Positions 1 through 8,297 are shown, numbered from the stretch's first letter. The stretch: DNA of 13,631 nucleotides from Bacillota bacterium (GCA_017398165.1 JAFQHB010000045.1:1-13631); one strand, 5' to 3'. Notes: generated from the sequence alone by a model not told the origin. Translations and numbers: made by a program.

Positions 1-3000
1 CCACTGAGGGTGAGACCCCCACTGAGGGCGAGACTCCTGCCGAGAGCGAGACCCCCACTGAGGGCGAAACTCCTGCCGAGGGCGAGACCCCTACCGAGGG
101 TGAGACTCCTGCCGAGGGCGAGACTCCTACCGAGGACGAGACCCCTACCGAAAGTGAGAATCCTGCCGAGGGCGAAACCCCGACCGAAAGTGAGAATCCT
201 GCCGATGGCGAAACCCCTGCCGAGGGTGAGACTCCTGCTGTTGATGAGCTTTTTGACATTTGTCCCGATTGTGGCACGTTGGGCGGCAGCCATCTGGAGA
301 GCTGCATTCAATATGAAGCACCTGCTAAGCCTGTTGCAGAAGCCTGCCCTGAGTGTGGTATGACCAAAGGACATTCTGAAACCTGCATCACTCTCTGCAC
401 CTGCGAAACTGCTCCTGAGACTGATTGTCCCATTCATTCTTCCTGCCCCGAATGCGGTGTTAAAAATGGTGAACTGCACCTGAATGGCTGCGAAAAATAC
501 GTCCCCGTCTGCAACTGCGGAGAAGATGTTGTTTTCCATACAGAAAATTGCGACTTCTATCTGGAGCCTGTGACTGCTGATATCTACACCGAGGCCAATG
601 GTGTATATACCAAGATCGACGGTCACGGTGAGAATGCGCCTATCAATGTTGAGAAGTATGACGGCGAGATCATTTATGTTCTGGCATCCGATGAGCCTCA
701 GAACCTGTATTTTAAGCATGACACTTTCTTCGGCATTGGTGTTACGTATTCTATCGATGATGAAACCTACGCACGTTTGAATGATGCCGATGATAATACA
801 TGGCATGGTTCTGGTAAAGCTCTTGTCACGGTTGCAGGAGGTGTCCCTGCTGAAAGCGAGATCGTTTTGACTGCCGATATGGGCATATTCGGCAAGCAGA
901 GTGTCGCAATCAAGGTGGTTGAGGAGATCCCCGAGATTCCCGAATGTAACTGCAACAGCGATGGTGAATTGAAGAACCACTCTGGCGACTGCAATCGCGT
1001 GAAATATCTGCGGTATACCTATATTGTGGAGAAATCCGCTGAGGAAATTGCCACTGATTGGGCAGAACTGGATGATGAAACCAAGGATGCCATTCTGACT
1101 TTCCTAAGTTGGGATAATCAAGCAAAGCATTCCGAATTGGTGGGTTTGATCAGGGAGCCGGTAATGAGCGAAGATGGCACAGTTGGTATTCGAGGAAATC
1201 TCCCCGATGATGCTATTGTGAATGTCGATGTTCCCGATGATGAAACTATGACTGAGATCATAGATGAGATATTCCCGGATATGGGTGAATATTTCTCTTG
1301 GGTTGAGTTCTTTGATGTTTCTATTGAGTCCGATGGCACAAAATGGCAGCCTGGGGAAAGCGTAACCGTTACTCTGGATACCACGGATATTCAGGATGAT
1401 CAGAAAATTAAAGTATATCACATCCTTGATGATGAGGCAGCTATTCAGCGTGCCATTGAGGATGGTTCCGCACAGTCTTACACCGATGAAAACGAGAATA
1501 CTGTTTATTATACTGTTCTCAGTTCCGAGGATGACGAAGTAATCGTGAATGAGAATGGTACGATTTCCTTTGAGACAGATAGTTTTTCGATTTTTATTGT
1601 TAATGGCTACAATGATCAGTCCCCACAGCAGCTTAAACCAAATTCGACCATAACAATGAAGCGTGGCGATGTTCAGTATTTCAAATGGGAACCGACTTCT
1701 GGAACTACCAACACAGGTCGTGGCACTTGGACGGTAGAGGTAGGTGACGAATATGTAGACTTCGAGGTATATAACAGCAATCTTTCTGCTGATGGTTCCA
1801 CTGGCGACAACACAAATTTTTACCAGTACTATTGGTTGAAATTAACAGCAAAACAACCTTCCGGTACAGATAAAGCCACTATTCAGTTTGAATATGTGAA
1901 GACGGTGACCAATGGGACTAATGGAGATACAGGAACAGATGGCGATTATGCTATAGATGGTTATGTCCGTGTGCAGGAATACTTCTATGTACAGGTTTTG
2001 GAAACTGAAGATAACCTTTATATTGACGATCAGGTAGCGGAAAACGGTTGCCTGGTTCCGACCTTTACTACATTGATTGACATTGACACTGAAGGATTTA
2101 CATATGAGTGGATAAGAGATGATGGTGAGACTGTGAATCCCGTTGCTCTGGAAGCTCCGTATGCGATCCGTGAGGGTGCAGTCAATGTTGCAATGGATCG
2201 TGGCGGTATTGATGCGGAAGATGCTAACACCGCTACTCCGATGAAGACCTATACCGTTACGGTTAAGAATGGAGATAATACTATTGCAACAGCACAGTAC
2301 ACAGTGCCTTACGGAAATGAGCTTTTGAATGGCAGTTTCGAGTATCCGAAATCGGTACATGTCACACACGACTATCCCAATGGTGCACCGGGTCTTTACT
2401 GGAAAACGACCAGCGAAAGCGTTCGAGATAATGAGGTTTGTCAGGACATTGAGATTCTGAACTATAATAAGGATTTTCAACAGAGCAATGGTACATATGC
2501 CATTGAAAGCACATATGGCATATCTAAACTGGCTCCAGAAAAATCTTATGCAGGTGTAAATCTGACCTATGATGATGTTGTACCAGACTATGGATTCCCT
2601 GATGGTGTGCAGTGTGCAGAAATTAACTGTGACGCTCCTGGTGCTTTATATCAGGATATTCTGACTTATCCAGGGACATCTATGTATTGGCAACTTTCTC
2701 ACAGAGCAAGAAACTATTCGGGTTCTTCTGCGGTGTATGGTGGCACTTGGCTACCGGATGGACATAGTTATACCGTTACTGCGAATGACAAAAAAACTAC
2801 TTTGACTGACCAGAAAGACTATATGTATGTTATTGCAGCTCCTACAAATCAGGTCTCTCAGATTAAAACACAGGATCAGTTGAATGAGTTGATTAGTGCC
2901 GCTAATTTTTTAGTGGATGATTTTACAATTCAGAGACCGACCACACAGTACAGCTTTGATGCAAATGGTAAGGAAGTAACTTACAAAGGAATTACATTCA

Positions 3001-4283
3001 AAATATGGGAAGTAGCTACAGACCATACCGCATGGAAATCGTATGCAAGCTCTTCTTCTTATGTGGTTGGTGATGGTGAATACCTAACCCGTTTCTTCTT
3101 TGCAGCAGGTAGCACTTCTCACGATAGAGCTCATGTAGCGATGGGGAAACCTGCAAACTACTCAGGTGGCAACTTTATAGATAAGGTTTCTTTCTCGGAC
3201 GAAATGCCTTGGCAGATTGAGTATTACAAAGACGGCGTTCTGCAGGGTGCTCTGACTGAAAGCGGCAAAGTTGATCTCAACCGTGACACTATGAGATATC
3301 CTCTGAATAAGACTGCGTCTCATAACAGCACAAGTTCTGAATTAAGTGGTACCACACTGGTAAAGACCGAAATCAATGGACGCCCCTACACGGGAATAAC
3401 TCTTGATGAAGTTTACACGAACCATAATATTCTTCAGTTGTATTTTGAAACTTATGGCGTGACAGTAACGAAAGAGGTTAAAATTTCCAACTTTAACGAT
3501 CTTTCTGATGCCGAAAAGGAAACCTTAAAGACTGCGCTCAGCGGTTATACAGTCCCGTTTGAACTGTTCGAAGTTCAAGCTGATCAAACCCAGGAATGCG
3601 TGGCAACGGCCCGGGTAGCCATTAATCTTAATAGTTTCAATTCAGTGCTATATGGTACAGCAACCTTTGTTAAAGATGAGGGAAGCAAATTCAAACCTGA
3701 ACCTGACAAAACCTATGTCATAAAAGAAGGCACTTTACCTAACGTGGACGGCCTTGAGTTGACAAGCAAAGCATCTGACAGCGACCCCCTGACAGGAAGC
3801 AGAGTGTATGCACATACGGCCACCAATGTATATGAAATGATTCAGTATGGCGATTTAACCCTCTCGAAGTCTGGCGCAGAGCCTGTCGACGAGAACCAGA
3901 GCTTCTTGTTCCGGGTGACTGGCCCCGATGACTTTAGTCTGGATGTGGTTGTCGTGGGGAATGATTACACTACGATCAAGCGCTTGCCTCTCGGAATCTA
4001 TACCGTTACTGAGTTGACAGACTGGTCCTGGCGCTACACTCCGGATGCCTGGACAAAAACAATAATATTAAAAGCCGATACTGAGAACGCGGTTACTTTC
4101 ACCAACGCCCGCGATACCTACAAATGGATCGACGGCAACACCTGGTGTCAGAACATCTTCAAAGATAGCGGCATTGTTCACAAGGACACTTCCGAACCTA
4201 TCAAGACCAGTGCGCTTCCCACCGAACAGCTCGTCGCTATCCTCCGCGAGGAAGACACCCCGGCACTGATCGCCATAGCCTAA
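1..4283 (+). CDS. Giant modular surface protein, N-terminus cut off by window edge
   Basis: The frame is open from the left edge (first full codon at 3) to TAA at 4281-4283, giving 1426 residues; the methionine at 279 is internal, because the in-frame repeats run through it from upstream. Order of parts: 13 hexapeptides of the (T/A)EGETP type (3-236); six Cys/His modules (261-551 and 945-992); a beta-rich stretch (about 1320-2010); a segment starting NGSFEYP and containing GALYQDI (about 2325-3250), which resembles carbohydrate-binding or galactose-binding-like modules; and a SpaA/Cna-like domain DLTLSKSG...FRVTGPDD...YTVTEL...VTFTNAR (about 3850-4110). The end (WIDGNTWCQNIF... to ...LIAIA) has no membrane segment and no LPXTG. 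Presumably exported and an adhesin, but the ligand is unknown. It lies 19 bases before the SipW-type gene and is probably in the same operon. The middle is AT-rich while the repeat stalk and the last 200 bases are GC-rich, suggesting a mosaic gene. Confidence 0.88.
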   Translation, partial: TEGETPTEGETPAESETPTEGETPAEGETPTEGETPAEGETPTEDETPTESENPAEGETPTESENPADGETPAEGETPAVDELFDICPDCGTLGGSHLESCIQYEAPAKPVAEACPECGMTKGHSETCITLCTCETAPETDCPIHSSCPECGVKNGELHLNGCEKYVPVCNCGEDVVFHTENCDFYLEPVTADIYTEANGVYTKIDGHGENAPINVEKYDGEIIYVLASDEPQNLYFKHDTFFGIGVTYSIDDETYARLNDADDNTWHGSGKALVTVAGGVPAESEIVLTADMGIFGKQSVAIKVVEEIPEIPECNCNSDGELKNHSGDCNRVKYLRYTYIVEKSAEEIATDWAELDDETKDAILTFLSWDNQAKHSELVGLIREPVMSEDGTVGIRGNLPDDAIVNVDVPDDETMTEIIDEIFPDMGEYFSWVEFFDVSIESDGTKWQPGESVTVTLDTTDIQDDQKIKVYHILDDEAAIQRAIEDGSAQSYTDENENTVYYTVLSSEDDEVIVNENGTISFETDSFSIFIVNGYNDQSPQQLKPNSTITMKRGDVQYFKWEPTSGTTNTGRGTWTVEVGDEYVDFEVYNSNLSADGSTGDNTNFYQYYWLKLTAKQPSGTDKATIQFEYVKTVTNGTNGDTGTDGDYAIDGYVRVQEYFYVQVLETEDNLYIDDQVAENGCLVPTFTTLIDIDTEGFTYEWIRDDGETVNPVALEAPYAIREGAVNVAMDRGGIDAEDANTATPMKTYTVTVKNGDNTIATAQYTVPYGNELLNGSFEYPKSVHVTHDYPNGAPGLYWKTTSESVRDNEVCQDIEILNYNKDFQQSNGTYAIESTYGISKLAPEKSYAGVNLTYDDVVPDYGFPDGVQCAEINCDAPGALYQDILTYPGTSMYWQLSHRARNYSGSSAVYGGTWLPDGHSYTVTANDKKTTLTDQKDYMYVIAAPTNQVSQIKTQDQLNELISAANFLVDDFTIQRPTTQYSFDANGKEVTYKGITFKIWEVATDHTAWKSYASSSSYVVGDGEYLTRFFFAAGSTSHDRAHVAMGKPANYSGGNFIDKVSFSDEMPWQIEYYKDGVLQGALTESGKVDLNRDTMRYPLNKTASHNSTSSELSGTTLVKTEINGRPYTGITLDEVYTNHNILQLYFETYGVTVTKEVKISNFNDLSDAEKETLKTALSGYTVPFELFEVQADQTQECVATARVAINLNSFNSVLYGTATFVKDEGSKFKPEPDKTYVIKEGTLPNVDGLELTSKASDSDPLTGSRVYAHTATNVYEMIQYGDLTLSKSGAEPVDENQSFLFRVTGPDDFSLDVVVVGNDYTTIKRLPLGIYTVTELTDWSWRYTPDAWTKTIILKADTENAVTFTNARDTYKWIDGNTWCQNIFKDSGIVHKDTSEPIKTSALPTEQLVAILREEDTPALIAIA
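3..236 (+). repeat. 18-bp tandem repeat coding an acidic TEGETP stalk
   Basis: Thirteen contiguous in-frame 18-bp units encode hexapeptides of the form (T/A)-E-(G/S/D)-E-(T/N)-P, from the first full codon to 236, and the array may continue to the left of the window. Units alternate between Thr-first and Ala-first, and single-base variants (ESENP, EDETP, ADGETP) fall mostly in the downstream copies. Acidic Pro/Thr-rich arrays of this kind usually form extended stalks or linkers that lift a binding domain off the cell surface. Because 18 is a multiple of 3, copy-number change alters length and not frame. Confidence 0.95.
261..992 (+). other. Six Cys/His modules, C-x(1-2)-C...H...C
   Basis: Six short modules are visible inside the giant surface protein: CPDCG...H...C (261-305), CPECG...H...C (345-386), CTC...C..H..C (396-446), CPECG...H...C (444-491, sharing a Cys with the previous one), CNCG...H...C (510-551) and, after a beta-rich insert, CNCN...H...C (945-992). 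The shared pattern is two Cys one or two residues apart, then a His, then a Cys two to four residues later. That spacing fits a zinc knuckle, which is unusual in an extracellular stalk; disulphide pairing is the alternative. Similar CTC...H...C modules are, from memory, common in large surface proteins of gut Clostridia, without an assigned role. Confidence 0.75.
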
Positions 4284-4302
4284 AGAAAGGAGACCAAAAT
4301 CA

Positions 4303-4887
4303 ATGAAAACACAACACAAATCCATCGCCCTGCTGGTCTCCCTGGCCTTGCTGCTGACCATCAGCATCGCCGGTACTATGGCCTATCTGGTAGATAAATC
4401 CGAGCCTGTCCAAAACACCTTCCAGCCCGTCAGCGTCCCACCCGAGGTCATCGAGGAGTTTGAAAATAACATTAAGACAAACGTCCAAATCCGCAATAAC
4501 GGCAACATCCCCGCCTACATCCGCGCCCAAATCGTAGTCAACTGGGTCAGCGTGGATGCCGATGGCAAAGTCACCGGCATCTACGGCGGTGCAGTACCTG
4601 AAGAGGATTCTGATTACACTATGACTATTAACACGACAGATTGGACGAAAGGTTCTGACGGCTTTTACTATCATGAAACACCTGTGAAAGCCAATGACAA
4701 CTCCTCTGTTTTGATTAGTTCGGCATCCTTGGAAGATGGTACTATCCCGCCCGATGGCTACCAACTCTCCGTCGAAATTCTCGCCCAGTCCATCCAGGCC
4801 GAACCTGCCGATGCCGTTGCAGAGACCTGGGGCAAAGATGCGGCCACACTTGTTGGCGCGATTCCTGCTCAGGGAGGTAATGCGTGA
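4303..4887 (+). CDS. SipW-dependent TasA/camelysin-like secreted protein
   Basis: A 194-residue protein. Residues 1-27 form a SipW-type signal (KTQHKS, then a long hydrophobic core, then SIAGTMAYLVDKSEPVQNTF). The AGTMAYLVD...N.F pattern is the hallmark of substrates of the ER-type signal peptidase SipW, as for TasA, CalY and BsaA. The mature part (NVQIRNNGNIPAYIRAQIVVNW and so on) fits the small beta-sandwich of that family, which forms biofilm-matrix fibres. The ATG at 4303 has AAGGAG at 4287-4292, ten bases upstream. Its TGA overlaps the next ATG by one base, so the two are probably translationally coupled. No sipW gene is in the window, so it should lie upstream or elsewhere. Positions about 4606-4744 are visibly more AT-rich than both flanks. 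Fibre formation is inferred from the family. Confidence 0.85.
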   Translation: MKTQHKSIALLVSLALLLTISIAGTMAYLVDKSEPVQNTFQPVSVPPEVIEEFENNIKTNVQIRNNGNIPAYIRAQIVVNWVSVDADGKVTGIYGGAVPEEDSDYTMTINTTDWTKGSDGFYYHETPVKANDNSSVLISSASLEDGTIPPDGYQLSVEILAQSIQAEPADAVAETWGKDAATLVGAIPAQGGNA

Positions 4888-6314
4888 TGAAAAAAATATA
4901 CCACAAACTCACCACTCTCCTGCTGGCAGGGACGCTCTGCATCGGTATGGCGAGCGCAGCCTTCGCAGCGGATACCATCACCTACACCGGTGTTGCCGGT
5001 CAAAAATTCGGCTTTACGCCGGATACTCCCGCAGGCACCTCATATTATACCGAAACCGACCTGTTTGAAAATTTCAAAAACGTGATGCCCGGTGATAATC
5101 TGGCGGAAACCGTTACCATCCAGAACGATAATAAAGACTCGGATTATATCAAAGTATATATGGACGGTCTGCTGCACGATTCGGCAGGCAATCCTATCAG
5201 CGCGAAAGTACTGAATGAATTGACAGCCGATGAACGGCGCGAGGATGCCGAGCTTGCTTATATGCACGATTTCCTGAGTCAGCTCAATTTGACGGTGAAA
5301 AACGGCGATACCGTGGTTTACAGCGGCAGCCCCAATGAGCTGACCTCCGGTTTTGAGGGTGCTGATCCCGTCTATCTGGCCAAAATCAGCAAAGGCGGCA
5401 GCACCACTCTTGACATAGAGTTAGAAGTGCCTGTTGAGCTGAATAACGAATACGCCAACCGTATCGGTGAGGTCGACTGGGTCTTTTTGATCGAGGAAGG
5501 TAATGACGGCGGCGGTGACGGTCCCGGCGGCGGCGATGATGATACCGTTTCCCGCACTGTTTACAAAATATGGCAGGATAGCGATGCCGGCAAACGCCCC
5601 GACAGCATCACCGTGACTCTGACCGGCACAGATAGGCAAACCGGCAAAGTGATAGAAGAAAAAACAGAAACCCTTAATGCCGAAAACCAGTGGACCGCAT
5701 CCTGGACCGGTCTGGACAGCTTCTGCCAATGGACTATCGAGGAGCAGAACATTCCCGACGGCTACAATGCTACCTATACCATATCTCCCTCCGGTAATGT
5801 GGTGACTATCACCAATGATGACGGCAGCGGTGATACTCCCGGCGGCACCACCCCGGATACTCCCGGCCCTACCCCTGGCGGTGATACCCCTCCCGGTAGC
5901 GATACCCCCGGCACAGACGCTCCCGATGACCCAGTATTCACCTCCGACCTGACGGTGATAAAAGCCTGGGACGACGATAACAACCCCGACCGCCCGGGCA
6001 GCGTCACCCTGCAGCTTTACAACGGCACTGCCGCCGTTGATACCATCACTCTGAGTGCAGCTGACGGTTGGCGCCATACCTGGGATGATCTGGCAGCCGA
6101 CGGCCAGTGGCGCGTTATCGAGGTGGATATCCCCGATGGCTACACCCCGGTTTACAGCGCGGCTGACGGTGTAATCACCATCACCAACACTGCATCGCTG
6201 ATCGATACCGGCCAAATAAACTGGCCTATACCGCTGCTTGGCGGTCTGGGCGTGCTGGTACTGGCATCCGGCATCGTCCTGATGCGGAAAAAGAAAGACC
6301 ATGCGGCAGAATAA
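4887..6314 (+). CDS. Sortase-anchored protein with two CnaB domains and a TasA-like N-terminal region
   Basis: A 475-residue precursor. Residues 1-28 are a Sec signal peptide ending AAFA/AD. Residues 30-205 are a beta-rich region (VTIQNDNKDSDYIKVYMDG...VDWVFLIEE) reminiscent of TasA/camelysin-like folds. Two CnaB domains follow: 222-311 (VYKIWQD...IEEQNIPDGY...VTITND) and 354-435 (VIKAWDDD...IEVDIPDGY...ITITNT), with the Lys, Glu and Asn expected for self-formed isopeptide bonds (K227/N310 and K359/N434 are the likely pairs). A Gly/Asp linker and a Pro/Gly/Thr/Asp linker (313-349) separate the parts. The end is a wall-sorting signal: LIDTG (438-442), membrane segment (about 446-466), RKKK tail. 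ATG at 4887 is preferred over GTG at 4884 because it sits nine bases after GGGAGG (4872-4877). It overlaps the sortase gene by 14 bases, which makes it the likely sortase substrate. Confidence 0.88.
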   Translation: MKKIYHKLTTLLLAGTLCIGMASAAFAADTITYTGVAGQKFGFTPDTPAGTSYYTETDLFENFKNVMPGDNLAETVTIQNDNKDSDYIKVYMDGLLHDSAGNPISAKVLNELTADERREDAELAYMHDFLSQLNLTVKNGDTVVYSGSPNELTSGFEGADPVYLAKISKGGSTTLDIELEVPVELNNEYANRIGEVDWVFLIEEGNDGGGDGPGGGDDDTVSRTVYKIWQDSDAGKRPDSITVTLTGTDRQTGKVIEEKTETLNAENQWTASWTGLDSFCQWTIEEQNIPDGYNATYTISPSGNVVTITNDDGSGDTPGGTTPDTPGPTPGGDTPPGSDTPGTDAPDDPVFTSDLTVIKAWDDDNNPDRPGSVTLQLYNGTAAVDTITLSAADGWRHTWDDLAADGQWRVIEVDIPDGYTPVYSAADGVITITNTASLIDTGQINWPIPLLGGLGVLVLASGIVLMRKKKDHAAE

Positions 6315-6894
6315 AGCAGGGCTTGCCCTGATGCTGACAGGAGCAGCGCTGATAGCCTCGGCGCTGTTCTTATTTTGGGGGAACAGAGCGGAGGACGATA
6401 ATGCCGGTCAGCAAGCCGCGGTAATGCTGCAAAAGGTGCAGCAAACCATCCCGGAGACAACAGTAGAGCCTGCCAAACTGACAGTAACCGAGGATGGCGG
6501 CTACGAATACATCAGTTACATCTCAATACCCAGTCTGGAGCTGGAGCTGCCGGTGATGGCCGAGTGGGATTATGACCGTCTGAAGATCGCTCCCTGCCGT
6601 CATTTTGGCTCGCCGGAATCGGATGATCTGGTAATCGCGGCGCATAACTACAAGAATCACTTCGGCCGTCTGGGCAGGCTGGATGCCGAGGACGTGGTGC
6701 TTTTTACCGATATGGATGGCGGCAGCAGCACCTATGCAGTGCGCTCAGTGCAGCGCGTAGAGCCCACCGATGTGGAGTCAGTGCAGGACAGTGATTACGA
6801 TCTGGTGCTTTACACCTGTGCTTTCAGCGGCGAGGAGCGTATCATCGCAGGCTGCCAACGCCTGACGGACGATAAAGACATCCAAACCCCATAA
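6301..6894 (+). CDS. Sortase (transpeptidase for wall-sorting signals)
   Basis: A 197-residue protein with an N-terminal membrane anchor (residues 6-27) followed by a sortase catalytic domain starting ISIPSLELELPVM (about 74-86). The catalytic His is H115 in VIAAHNYKNHF, the catalytic Cys is C173 in LVLYTCAFSGEER and the likely Arg is R180. The LYTC sequence is a variant of the usual TLxTC. Sortases cut a sorting motif between Thr and Gly and join the Thr to peptidoglycan or to a pilin Lys. The start lies inside the end of the CnaB gene (14-base overlap), so the enzyme is probably made together with its substrate, whose motif is LIDTG. Class is uncertain: the short size and single N-terminal anchor fit several classes, and no lid or C-terminal membrane segment of pilus class C enzymes is visible. 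Confidence 0.9.
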   Translation: MRQNKAGLALMLTGAALIASALFLFWGNRAEDDNAGQQAAVMLQKVQQTIPETTVEPAKLTVTEDGGYEYISYISIPSLELELPVMAEWDYDRLKIAPCRHFGSPESDDLVIAAHNYKNHFGRLGRLDAEDVVLFTDMDGGSSTYAVRSVQRVEPTDVESVQDSDYDLVLYTCAFSGEERIIAGCQRLTDDKDIQTP

Positions 6895-6900
6895 AACTCA

Positions 6901-6937
6901 AAAAGCAGGTCGAGTATCATTCTACCGACCTGCTTTT
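6901..6937. terminator. Bidirectional intrinsic terminator between sortase and rarA
   Basis: A perfect 12-bp inverted repeat (6901-6912 and 6926-6937, core GCAGGTCG/CGACCTGC) flanked by AAAA on the left and TTTT on the right. Within the loop, gta/tac can extend the stem past one bulged base. On the plus strand it ends the surface operon seven bases after the sortase TAA; on the minus strand it lies 43 bases after the rarA TAA. The A-tract and T-tract make it functional in both directions, as expected between convergent genes. Confidence 0.9.
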
Positions 6938-6980
6938 CTTATGTCTTTTATTCTCCGTATATAATCCCGGCACATCATCT

Positions 6981-8297
6981 TTATTCCTGCTCGGTCCGCC
7001 GCAGAAACCACTCCGGCAGAGCTTCCTCACCGTTGCTGCACGGCTGGTAATACCTGCGCCCGGCCATACCATCCGGCAAATACTGCTGCTTGATATAGCC
7101 GCCATAGCTGTGCGGATACTTATAATCCAGCCCGTGCCCCAGCTCCCGCGCTCCGGGATAATGTGCGTCCCGCAGATGTGCCGGCACCGAGAAATCACCG
7201 TTCTGCCTGATATCCGCCAGAGCCGCATCAATACCCATAATGGCACTGTTGCTCTTGGGCGCCCGTGCTACATAAAGCGCCGCCATAGCCAGCGGGATAC
7301 GTGCCTCCGGCCACCCCAGGAAGTGTACCGCCTGCATACACGATACCGCCACCTGCAGCGCCTGCGGGTCAGCCAGCCCCACGTCCTCGGCGGCACAGAT
7401 AATGATCCGGCGGCAGATAAATTCCGGCTGCTCGCCCGCCTGTATCATCCACGCCAGATAATACAGCACAGCATCGGGGTCAGACCCGCGCATACTTTTG
7501 ATAAAAGCCGAGATCACGTCATAATGATTATCGCCTTTTTTGTCGTAATGCAGCGCCTTCTGCTGGATACTCTCAGCCGCCACCTCCAGCGTGATGTGCC
7601 GCACACCGTCCTCACCCGGCGCGGTCGTCAGCACCGCCAGCTCCAGCGCATTATAAGCCGTCCGGGCATCCCCTGCGGCCGCCGCCGCGATATGGTTCAG
7701 CGCATCCTGCTGCATATCTACCCGGTAGCCGCCCAGTCCCCGCTCCTTATCCGCCAGAGCCTGCAGCAACAGTGCCCGTATATGCTTCTCCTCCAGCGGC
7801 GTCAGGCGGAATATCCGGGATCGCGAAAGCAGCGCCCCGTTCACCTCAAAATACGGATTCTCGGTGGTCGCACCGATCAGGATGACAGTACCGTCCTCCA
7901 CCGCCGGCAGCAGCGCATCCTGCTGCGCCTTGTTAAAGCGGTGTATCTCGTCGATGAAAAGCACCGTCCGCATATTATACAGCTCCAGATTTTCTCTGGC
8001 TGCCGATACCACCGCCCGGATATCCCCGATACCTGCACCCACCGCCGATATCTGGCGAAAATCACTGCTGGTCGAATTGGCGATCACCCGTGCCAGCGAG
8101 GTCTTGCCCACTCCCGGCGGTCCGTAAAAAATCAGCGACGAAAGCTGATCCGCTTCGATAGCCCGGCGCAGCAGCCGCCCCCGGCCGATTATCTGCTCCT
8201 GCCCCGCGTATTCATCCAATGTACGCGGCCGCATTCTGGCCGCCAACGGTGCTGCCCGCCGCTTATTCTGCTCCGCCTGTCCGCTGAAAAGATTCAT
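6981..8297 (-). CDS. rarA: RarA/MgsA-family AAA+ ATPase (replication-associated recombination protein A)
   Basis: A 438-residue protein of normal family length. Visible motifs: MRPRTLDEYAGQEQIIG (22-38), Walker A GPPGVGKT (59-66), Walker B VLFIDEIHRF (112-121), sensor 1 IGATTENP (141-148) and sensor 2 GDAR (209-212), followed by the MgsA/WHIP C-terminal region (KSMRGSDPDAVLYYLAWM, ICAAEDVGLADP). RarA is a clamp-loader-like ATPase that acts at stalled or gapped replication forks together with SSB and RecA. The ATG at 8297 has AGGAG eight bases upstream. It is the last gene of the minus-strand run, 54 bases after rluD, with no promoter visible in that gap. Confidence 0.96.
   Translation of the reverse strand: MNLFSGQAEQNKRRAAPLAARMRPRTLDEYAGQEQIIGRGRLLRRAIEADQLSSLIFYGPPGVGKTSLARVIANSTSSDFRQISAVGAGIGDIRAVVSAARENLELYNMRTVLFIDEIHRFNKAQQDALLPAVEDGTVILIGATTENPYFEVNGALLSRSRIFRLTPLEEKHIRALLLQALADKERGLGGYRVDMQQDALNHIAAAAAGDARTAYNALELAVLTTAPGEDGVRHITLEVAAESIQQKALHYDKKGDNHYDVISAFIKSMRGSDPDAVLYYLAWMIQAGEQPEFICRRIIICAAEDVGLADPQALQVAVSCMQAVHFLGWPEARIPLAMAALYVARAPKSNSAIMGIDAALADIRQNGDFSVPAHLRDAHYPGARELGHGLDYKYPHSYGGYIKQQYLPDGMAGRRYYQPCSNGEEALPEWFLRRTEQE

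Noticed and set aside
10..363. Open frame coding an Arg/Pro/Leu-rich protein over the repeat
   Set aside because: It is the shifted reading of the 18-bp repeat; the TEGETP frame is open from the window edge to 4283 and has recognisable domains.
5836..5935. Pro/Gly/Thr/Asp-rich repetitive stretch (TPGG, DTPG) considered as a separate repeat element
   Set aside because: It is an ordinary linker between two CnaB domains with irregular unit length.
5421..6302. 293-codon minus-strand frame opposite the CnaB gene
   Set aside because: Gly/Val/Ala-rich antisense shadow of a gene with clear signal peptide, CnaB domains and sorting signal.
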